Under the pieces are notes generated by a model. The model was not told the DNA's origin. It saw only the letters and a list, made by a program, of their open reading frames with translations, and did no database searches. This document shows positions 58,339 to 64,000 of a stretch of DNA of 64,000 bases, piece by piece. The DNA is from JBBDRW01 sp040905265 (GTDB lineage: Bacteria; Bacteroidota; Rhodothermia; Balneolales; Balneolaceae). The stretch spans positions 27,269-91,268 of the forward strand of contig JBBDRW010000147.1 in NCBI GenBank assembly GCA_040905265.1, written 5' to 3'. Every line of letters starts with the position of its first letter. The first letter of the stretch is position 1. The translations under genes were made by a program, and so were the position numbers.

Positions 58339-59001
58339 CTAAAGTACAGTTTCAGGAAAAACCTCTTCAATTCCGTGTGGCGGGCGCTCCAGAGCCCATG
58401 TTTCAAAATAGAACTGTCGCTCTGACCGAATTCGTTTTCCATTAATACTAAAAAAACGGAATTCATCTGTAAGGAGTTGTTGAACCGGATAGAAAAATTT
58501 CTGATAGATGTTTTCTTTGGAGAAGAGGTGAAGGTCAAAACCGTGGTGCGCCGGCTCCTTGTAGAGTACCCGTTCATCAGCCATCAATGCGTTTCGAAGC
58601 GGTTCCTTTCGATGGCCGACATTGCTGTCAGCGTCGATATGAAGTTCTTCCGGGTCTGATTTGGGTTTCATCTCTTTGGAGAAAAGGAGTGCATGGCCGA
58701 CCGGCATGGACTCCAGAATATCAATGAGGCCGCTTGATCCTGGAGGCCGGTTGATCAAGTGATACTCCCGGAGCAGTTCCCCGATAACGCCGGTGATTGC
58801 CGGGTAGTTTTTCAATCTGTTTAGTCCGAACTCCTCTTCGTCAATTCGTGTGCCTGTCAGGTAGAACCTGGAATAGGTAGGATCAGGCTTCATAAATGCT
58901 TCGATTGAAAGCGACAGATCCTGGTCATCCCGGTTGGTATGGCGTTTTCTCAGCGCATCGAGCTGAAGGTCATGTTCAAAGATCAGTTTAAAAATATCCA
59001 T
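58339..59001 (-). CDS. Conserved-looking protein of unknown function upstream of pyrF
   Basis: A 220-residue soluble protein I do not recognise. Seen: MDIFKLIFEHDLQLDALRKRH, a charged alpha-helical start, then IEAFMKPDPTYSRFYLTGTRIDEEEFGLNRLKNYP and a second half rich in aromatic strands (FRFFSINGKRIRSERQFYFETWAL). No signal peptide, membrane helix or clear cysteine cluster. It starts at the ATG at 59001 and stops 32 bases before pyrF, so it is probably transcribed with pyrF and rnhA. Function not assigned. Confidence 0.7.
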   Translation of the reverse strand: MDIFKLIFEHDLQLDALRKRHTNRDDQDLSLSIEAFMKPDPTYSRFYLTGTRIDEEEFGLNRLKNYPAITGVIGELLREYHLINRPPGSSGLIDILESMPVGHALLFSKEMKPKSDPEELHIDADSNVGHRKEPLRNALMADERVLYKEPAHHGFDLHLFSKENIYQKFFYPVQQLLTDEFRFFSINGKRIRSERQFYFETWALERPPHGIEEVFPETVL

Positions 59002-59009
59002 GGAGGAAT

Positions 59010-59045
59010 GTACTGATTACAGAATAGAGAATACAGAATACCGGA
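59010..59045 (+). repeat. Degenerate GAATAC-type intergenic repeat
   Basis: Contains ACTGATTACAGAATAGAG followed by AATACAGAATACCGG, like the stretches at 55881-55927 and 56952-57034. Just upstream of the unknown gene start and downstream of hppA. Confidence 0.4.
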
Positions 59046-59054
59046 AGGTTGAGA

Positions 59055-59093
59055 TAAAAAAGGGAGCCGGGATCGTTTGTTCCGGCTCCCTTT
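59055..59093 (-). terminator. Rho-independent terminator of hppA
   Basis: On the minus strand the stem GGGAGCCGG/CCGGCTCCC with a loop of about 11 bases is followed by a run of T. It stands about 93 bases after the hppA stop. Confidence 0.85.
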
Positions 59094-59185
59094 CAGGAGA
59101 TGTTTGCAACAGGCTCAAGATTCAACGTATTTTTGTGCCTGCAGATCAGAATTGTGGGTGTCAGGCCATGCTCTCTTCTGACCAA

Positions 59186-61402
59186 TCAAAGTGCTGTTGC
59201 GATTACGAGTGCAATTACTGAGATCAATTTCAGAAGGATGTTTAGTGACGGCCCGGAGGTGTCTTTCAGGGGATCACCGACAGTATCGCCGGTAACAGTC
59301 GCCTTATGTGCATCGGAACCCTTGCTGTATGTTTCACCGTTAATTACGATATCCGCCTCAAACATCTTTTTGGCATTGTCCCAAGCGCCACCGGCGTTTG
59401 CCTGAAAGATAGCCATCAGGACACCGACAACCGTAACACCCGCCAGCAAGCCGCCCAGAGCCTCCTTGCCAAAGATAAACCCGACAAATACCGGTACGAG
59501 AACAGCCATCAACCCGGGAGTGATCATCTCACGAAGCGCCGATTTGGTAGAGATCTCTACACATTTACTATATTCGGCACTTCCGTGTGCTGCATCGAAG
59601 GTTTTGGTGTCTGCTTCCGACCAGTCGCTCTGGTCAACTCCTTCATTTTTTCTCATCACCTCAAGAGCAGCCTTAAGGGGAGGAATGGAAGCGAATTGAC
59701 GACGCACCTCTTCGATCATCGACTTGGCTGCACGGCCAACCGCATTCATGGAGAGGGCGGAGAAGACAAAGGCAAGCATGCCACCGACAAAAAGTCCCGC
59801 CATTACATTGGCTTCGGAAATGTCGATCGTAGAAATTCCTGCAGAAGTCATATAAGCACCGAAGAGAGCGAGTGCTGTCAGTGCAGCAGATCCGATAGCA
59901 AACCCTTTTCCAATTGCAGCAGTGGTGTTGCCGACTGCATCCAGCTTGTCCGTTCTCTCCCGGACTTCAGATGGGAGATTGGACATCTCCGCGATTCCAC
60001 CTGCATTGTCAGAGATTGGCCCGTATGCATCCACAGCCAGCTGGATTCCGGTATTTGAGAGCATCCCTACAGCTGCAATAGCAATTCCATAAAGGCCGGC
60101 AAGATGAAACGAGCTCATGATTGCAAACGCAATGATCAGAATCGGTATGCCTGTAGACATCATTCCTACACCTAAACCTGAGATGATATTCGTTGCATGC
60201 CCGGTGAGGGATTGTTCCGCAATACCGATAACAGGTTTTTTCCCAAAGCCTGTATAATATTCAGTGATCAGGCCGATCCCGACCCCTGAAAAGAGGCCGA
60301 TGATGGTCGCCAGGTAGACGCCCAGTGACGTGTATTCAAATACCCGGCCATAGAGCGGGTCATTGTAACTCCAGCTTCCCGGAAGGAGCCAGTTGATCAG
60401 GAAATAGAATGAGATTGCCATCAGAATAGCTGATCCGAACTCTCCAATATTCAGGGCCGTCTGAGGGTTCGAGCCATCCTCTTTCACCCGGACAAAAAAC
60501 GTACCGATAATGGAGGTTATGATCCCTACAGCAGCGAGAAGCAGCGGTAGAAAGACACCACTCATGCCACCCAGTGCCGCTCCTGCATCTGCATCGAAAA
60601 TGGAGAAGAAGACGGCGCCCAGTACCATTGCTCCAATAATGGAGCCTACAAACGATTCAAAAAGGTCAGCCCCCATACCGGCCACATCTCCGACATTGTC
60701 CCCTACATTATCAGCAATTGTAGCAGGGTTTAGTGGGTGGTCTTCCGGAATCCCCGCTTCAACTTTTCCGACCAGATCAGCGCCTACGTCTGCTGCCTTG
60801 GTATAGATGCCTCCACCAACCCGTGCGAAGAGTGCAATGGATGAAGCTCCAAAGGAGAACCCGGTGATGATTGTGATAACAAGGTTCAGAATTGTCTTAG
60901 TATCAGCTGCAGAGGATTGAGAATGCAGGTCAAACTGCCATCCGAAAATCAAAAAGAGAAGGCTGAGCCCAAGGACTCCAAGCCCGACAACCGCAAGCCC
61001 CATTACCGACCCTCCGGAGAAAGCGACTTCCAGCGCTTTTCCGAGGCTTGTACGGGCTGCCTGAGTAGTCCGGACATTCGCTTTGGTTGCGACTCTCATG
61101 CCGATGAACCCGGCCAGTCCGGAACAGATCGCGCCGACAATAAAGGCAACAGCGATCATATAGGAGGACCCTTCCGTTGAAGAGCCCTGGAAACCGAGCA
61201 GGACAGCGACCAAAAGGACAAAAATGGAAAGAGTTTTGTATTCCGCCCGCAGAAATGCCATCGCGCCTTCAGCTATATGCCCGGCAATACGAGCCATATT
61301 TTCATCTCCGACTTCCTGTCTGGAGACCCAGCTGGATTTGATATATGTAAAGAGCAGCGCGAGCAGTCCGGCTGCGGGAATTAGGTAGAAAATTGTACTC
61401 AT
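59186..61402 (-). CDS. hppA: K+-dependent membrane-bound H+/Na+-pumping pyrophosphatase
   Basis: A 738-residue integral membrane protein with about 16 helices that couples pyrophosphate hydrolysis to ion pumping. Seen: the PPi-binding site GGGIYTKAADVGADLVGKVEAGIPEDHPLNPATIADNVGDNVGDVAGMGADLFESF and GPISDNAGGIAEMSNLP with the conserved acidic cluster. In GNTTAAIGKGFAIGSAAL the residue after GNTT is Ala, not Lys, which is the K+-dependent type; many K+-dependent members move Na+. The gene begins with a signal-like first helix and ends in LLKLISVIALVIATAL. The ion is not decided by sequence alone; Na+ would fit a marine niche. Confidence 0.95.
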   Translation of the reverse strand: MSTIFYLIPAAGLLALLFTYIKSSWVSRQEVGDENMARIAGHIAEGAMAFLRAEYKTLSIFVLLVAVLLGFQGSSTEGSSYMIAVAFIVGAICSGLAGFIGMRVATKANVRTTQAARTSLGKALEVAFSGGSVMGLAVVGLGVLGLSLLFLIFGWQFDLHSQSSAADTKTILNLVITIITGFSFGASSIALFARVGGGIYTKAADVGADLVGKVEAGIPEDHPLNPATIADNVGDNVGDVAGMGADLFESFVGSIIGAMVLGAVFFSIFDADAGAALGGMSGVFLPLLLAAVGIITSIIGTFFVRVKEDGSNPQTALNIGEFGSAILMAISFYFLINWLLPGSWSYNDPLYGRVFEYTSLGVYLATIIGLFSGVGIGLITEYYTGFGKKPVIGIAEQSLTGHATNIISGLGVGMMSTGIPILIIAFAIMSSFHLAGLYGIAIAAVGMLSNTGIQLAVDAYGPISDNAGGIAEMSNLPSEVRERTDKLDAVGNTTAAIGKGFAIGSAALTALALFGAYMTSAGISTIDISEANVMAGLFVGGMLAFVFSALSMNAVGRAAKSMIEEVRRQFASIPPLKAALEVMRKNEGVDQSDWSEADTKTFDAAHGSAEYSKCVEISTKSALREMITPGLMAVLVPVFVGFIFGKEALGGLLAGVTVVGVLMAIFQANAGGAWDNAKKMFEADIVINGETYSKGSDAHKATVTGDTVGDPLKDTSGPSLNILLKLISVIALVIATAL

Positions 61403-61427
61403 GGTTATCGGTTTTAGATTTAGGTGG

Positions 61428-61985
61428 TTAGTTATATCGGTTCATTGAGGATTCCACTCCTTCATGAATAAACGTTAAAACAGCTTCTGTAGCAGTTGGA
61501 AGGGTTTCATCCATGATTCTTTGCTGGTCAGGTGTAAAGGGTGAGAGAACATATTCAGATTGACGGCCCCGGCCAAAATCGTTGCCAATTCCGATTCGGA
61601 GCCTGGGAAAGTGATCAGTTCCCAGGGTTCCAATAATATCTGCAATTCCGTTATGTCCGCCGGCACTCCCCCTGGGCCTGAGCCGGATGGTTCCAACCGG
61701 CAGATTGATGTCGTCGTAGCAGATCAGGCAGTTTTCAGGGGAGGCATTGGAATAGACAAGCGCTTTTTTTACTGCCGATCCACTTCGGTTCATATAGGTT
61801 AACGGCTTGACAAGAGTCAGTTCTGTTCCCCTGAAGCGACCTGTGGCCGTGAGGTAGATGCCACGATCCGTATAGCCAGTCACAGAAATTGCTTCGGAGA
61901 GTGAGTCGATAAGTTCAAATCCGATGTTGTGACGGGTAGCTGAATATTGAGGGCCGGGATTGCCGAGACCTACCACAAGTATCAT
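61428..61985 (-). CDS. pth: Peptidyl-tRNA hydrolase
   Basis: A 185-residue enzyme that recycles peptidyl-tRNA. Seen: MILVVGLGNPGPQYSATRHNIGFELID with the catalytic His in RHNIGF near residue 20, LVKPLTYMNRSGSAV, ICYDDINLPVGTIRLRPRGSAGGHNGIADII (Asp and the Gly-Gly-His loop) and FPRLRIGIGNDFG. It ends 26 bases before the hppA start. With rplY and prs upstream, it forms the common prs-rplY-pth order. Confidence 0.97.
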   Translation of the reverse strand: MILVVGLGNPGPQYSATRHNIGFELIDSLSEAISVTGYTDRGIYLTATGRFRGTELTLVKPLTYMNRSGSAVKKALVYSNASPENCLICYDDINLPVGTIRLRPRGSAGGHNGIADIIGTLGTDHFPRLRIGIGNDFGRGRQSEYVLSPFTPDQQRIMDETLPTATEAVLTFIHEGVESSMNRYN

Positions 61986-62012
61986 CAGATGTCTTCAGTT
62001 AAAGTGAATTTG

Positions 62013-62071
62013 GTCTTGTGTCAACCATACTCTTGCAGGGCCAAACCTCGATCGCATGGTTGATACAAGAC
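62013..62071 (-). repeat. REP-like inverted repeat, copy 2 (between rplY and pth)
   Basis: GTCTTGTGTCAACCAT (62013-62028) and ATGGTTGATACAAGAC (62056-62071) pair over 16 bases with one mismatch. On the minus strand it starts with TCAACCATGCGAT, identical to the copy at 11195-11262. It has no T-run, so it is more likely a dispersed repeat or transcript-stabilising stem than a terminator. It lies in the 103-bp spacer between rplY and pth. Confidence 0.6.
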
Positions 62072-62088
62072 TAGTGAATAAGGTCACC

Positions 62089-62793
62089 CTATTGGGTTGT
62101 TTCTTCTGTCTTCTCCTCTCCTTCTTCGGTACTTTCCGCCTCTTCACCTTCAGCAAGCTCCTCTTCGCCTTCTGCCACTTCATCTTCTGCGAGTTCAGCT
62201 TCTTCCTCTTCAAGCTCTGAAGTAAAGAGGGATTCTGATTTCGGAGGCGCAATGGTGACAATGGTTCTGGAGGCGTCGTCGAGCGCGGTAATACCTTCCA
62301 TCTCCAGTTCGCCTACATGGATAGAGTCACCGATCTCCATCTCGGTGACATCCACTTCAAAGAGTGCAGGTATCTTTTCCGGCAATACCTTGACCCGTAC
62401 AATTCGCAGGGTCTGGAATACCCGGCCACCGCCATCTCTTACACCAATAGCCGTTCCGGTCAGCCGGATTGGCACGTTCAGGGATACAGGCTGTTTCGGA
62501 TCGAGAACATAGAAGTCTGCATGTATTGGCCGATCAGATACAGGATCGTACTCAACACGTTTCAAAAGGGTTTCAAAGACCTTGCCGTCGATCGTCAACT
62601 CCTGAATGCTTGTCTGGCTGACGGACAAAATCTTTTCAAGCTCGAGTTCATCAATAGAGAAATGGATGTTCTCCTTAACCTGTGGCCCATAGAGGACAGA
62701 GGGAACACGCATTTCTGTTCGGAGTTTTCCGGTTTCCTTCTTCCCGGTATCTCTCTTTTTACCTTCCAGTTTTACGACGTCTGGTCTTTTCAT
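62089..62793 (-). CDS. rplY: 50S ribosomal protein L25, general stress protein Ctc type
   Basis: A 234-residue 5S-rRNA-binding protein. Seen: LEGKKRDTGKKETGKLRTEMRVPSVLYGPQVKENIHF (the L25 beta-barrel start), VEYDPVSDRPIHADFYVLDPKQPVSLNVPIRLTG, and the TL5/Ctc C-terminal domain with VKVLPEKIPALFEVDVTEMEIGDSIHVGELE. After residue ~190 it ends in a long acidic tail of mixed Glu, Ala and Gly, which is unusually rich in GAA/GAG codons and probably disordered. It belongs to the prs-rplY-pth group. Confidence 0.94.
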   Translation of the reverse strand: MKRPDVVKLEGKKRDTGKKETGKLRTEMRVPSVLYGPQVKENIHFSIDELELEKILSVSQTSIQELTIDGKVFETLLKRVEYDPVSDRPIHADFYVLDPKQPVSLNVPIRLTGTAIGVRDGGGRVFQTLRIVRVKVLPEKIPALFEVDVTEMEIGDSIHVGELEMEGITALDDASRTIVTIAPPKSESLFTSELEEEEAELAEDEVAEGEEELAEGEEAESTEEGEEKTEETTQ

Positions 62794-62883
62794 GGCTTGG
62801 AAATTAAGCTGCTGCAGTTAAATTAAAAAAGTTATGTCAATTACAGTGTCCCGGTTCAACCAGTGGTTGATCTCAAGAAAAGA

Positions 62884-63816
62884 TCAATCATCAAACAGCG
62901 CACTGATCGTATCATTTGTATGAATTCTCTGTATCGCCTCAGCAAAAATGCCGGCAACACTCAATACATTAATTTTGTGAGACGGTTTCCTCAGTGGTAC
63001 CGTATCCGTTACAATTAATTCGTCAATCGGTGAATCTTCAATTCGCTGATATGCGGGGCCGGAGAGTATCGGGTGTGTACAGGTTGCCTTGATACTCAGG
63101 GCGCCCCGCTTCTTCAGGGCAACTGCTGCATTCGTGATTGTACCAGCCGTATCGATCAGGTCATCTACGATCAATACATGCTTGTCCTCAACTTCACCGA
63201 TGAGGTTCATCACCTCCGCTACATTCTGTTTTGGCCTGCGTTTATCGATAAACGCAAGCGTTGTTCCCAGTCGTTTCGAATAGGAACGAGCCATCTTGAT
63301 ACTGCCGACATCCGGTGCTACGACAACCAGATTGTCGATCGGGTTTTTCGTAAAGTGCTCTGTGAAAATACGGCTTGCGTACAGGTGATCCAGCGGTATG
63401 TCAAAAAATCCCTGGATCTGAGCCGCATGCAAATCCATGGTCAGGACTCTGTCTGCACCAGCCTGGTGAAGGACATTTGCCATCAGTTTTGCCGCGATGG
63501 AAACCCTTGGCCTGTCTTTTCTGTCCTGTCTGGCATATCCGAAATAGGGGATGACTGCTGTAACGCGCTTCGCAGATGCCCGTTTGGCAGCATCCAGCAA
63601 GAGCAGCAGCTCCATAATATTGTCTCCGGGCGGAGGAGTGGATTGAACCAGAAACACATCTTCGCCTCGAATACTCTGCTCATATTTGACGTAGAGCTCT
63701 CCATCTGAAAATGACCGGATGGTCACTTCTCCCAATGTCGTACCAAACTTTTCAGCTATGGCCCTAGCAAGTGCTATATTGCTGCGTCCCGCAAATAATG
63801 CTAATGGCGTGTCCAA
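62884..63816 (-). CDS. prs: Ribose-phosphate pyrophosphokinase
   Basis: A 310-residue enzyme that makes PRPP from ribose 5-phosphate and ATP. Seen: LALFAGRSNIALARAIAEKFGTTLGEVTIRSFSDGELYVKYEQSIRGEDVFLVQST, the PYFGYARQDRKDRPRVSIAAKL flexible loop, DLHAAQIQGFFDIPLDHLYA, VVAPDVGSIKMARSYSKRLGT, and the PRPP loop VLIVDDLIDTAGTI. The length is usual. It stands at the head of the - strand group, after tRNA-Gln. Confidence 0.97.
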   Translation of the reverse strand: MDTPLALFAGRSNIALARAIAEKFGTTLGEVTIRSFSDGELYVKYEQSIRGEDVFLVQSTPPPGDNIMELLLLLDAAKRASAKRVTAVIPYFGYARQDRKDRPRVSIAAKLMANVLHQAGADRVLTMDLHAAQIQGFFDIPLDHLYASRIFTEHFTKNPIDNLVVVAPDVGSIKMARSYSKRLGTTLAFIDKRRPKQNVAEVMNLIGEVEDKHVLIVDDLIDTAGTITNAAVALKKRGALSIKATCTHPILSGPAYQRIEDSPIDELIVTDTVPLRKPSHKINVLSVAGIFAEAIQRIHTNDTISALFDD

Positions 63817-63947
63817 AAGATTGACATCAAGGATTATAAAAAGAAAAAGGATGGCTGTTCAATCATCCTGTGCTCCGTCACTACCTCTGTATAATGTTTC
63901 TGCCGCCCCGGGGGGGCACATTATGTGTCTGGTATTGTCGGAACCAG

Positions 63948-64000
63948 TTGCCCGGGGAGGATTCGAACCCCCACTGACTGGACCAAAACCAGCTGTCCTG
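63948..64000 (-). tRNA. tRNA-Gln (anticodon TTG), 5' end beyond the window
   Basis: Minus-strand reading gives an anticodon arm GCTGG-TTTTGGT-CCAGT (loop TTTTGGT, anticodon TTG), a T arm GGGGG-TTCGAAT-CCTCC and a 3' acceptor CCGGGCA with discriminator A. No CCA is encoded. The 5' acceptor and part of the D arm fall outside the window. It lies 132 bp upstream of prs, with a GC-rich hairpin between. Confidence 0.9.

Noticed and set aside
1..64000. CRISPR array, prophage, integrase or IS transposase
   Set aside because: No regularly spaced repeats and no phage, integrase or transposase proteins were found among the coding regions.

Overview
The window most likely comes from a heterotrophic bacterium of the Bacteroidota/Rhodothermota/Balneolota side of the tree. 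It carries a SusC/SusD outer-membrane glycan-uptake pair with a LacI-type regulator, many Sec lipoproteins, a seven-bladed propeller lipoprotein, a BatA-type von Willebrand protein, an ECF sigma factor beside polysaccharide genes and a K+-dependent membrane pyrophosphatase. A DctPQM TRAP transporter and the Na+/H+-pumping PPase would fit a marine or saline habitat (inference). A run of exactly 10 N at 9708-9717 shows that this is a scaffold from a draft or metagenome assembly.

Layout. 1-3.4 kb: an aldehyde dehydrogenase, then a CMD/AhpD-like protein and two translationally coupled sugar transferases, a set resembling accessory genes of arsenosugar clusters, interrupted by a 144-bp palindromic element. 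3.6-19.7 kb: a polysaccharide-utilisation locus on the + strand with a DUF1080 (3-keto-glycoside hydrolase/lyase family) lipoprotein, a LacI regulator plus a small thioredoxin-fold-like protein (both - strand), susC, susD, a PmoA-like/ThuA fusion, a Tat-exported Gfo/Idh/MocA oxidoreductase, a lipoprotein Gfo/Idh/MocA oxidoreductase, an SDR dehydrogenase and a GH67 alpha-glucuronidase. 19.8-24.3 kb: converging on it, a - strand uronate operon (uronate isomerase, TRAP DctP, DctQ, DctM). 24.4-32.1 kb, - strand: a luciferase-like oxidoreductase, an extended SDR, a MacB-like permease and MacA-like adaptor without an ATPase, a propeller lipoprotein and an M1 peptidase. 32.5-41 kb: a phosphohexomutase, a SorC-family regulator divergent from an ECF sigma factor, L-rhamnose mutarotase, a PcRGLX/YetA-like rhamnogalacturonan enzyme and an FG-GAP-like lipoprotein (a second, rhamnose/pectin locus). 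41-53 kb: a large unknown lipoprotein divergent from a BatA/VWA protein, a membrane protein, hflX, a CBS protein, a long TPR protein and aroA. 53-64 kb: housekeeping genes hsp20, dnaK, tsaD, rnhA, pyrF, hppA, pth, rplY/ctc, prs and a truncated tRNA-Gln.

How the genes fit together. Quasi-palindromes of LacI/CcpA type with a central CG lie in front of susC (6365-6380), directly before uxaC (24318-24333) and before dctP (22776-22789). Weaker relatives lie before the PmoA-ThuA and DUF1080 genes. The simplest reading is one LacI regulon. A glucuronic-acid-decorated glycan, probably glucuronoxylan, is imported by SusCD and trimmed outside the cytoplasm by GH67. The uronate then crosses the inner membrane by TRAP, is isomerised by UxaC and perhaps reduced by the SDR. 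DUF1080, two exported Gfo/Idh/MocA proteins and ThuA in the same locus point to an additional extracytoplasmic 3-keto-sugar route. A near-perfect palindrome between the SorC and sigma genes marks the probable control site of the rhamnose/pectin locus.
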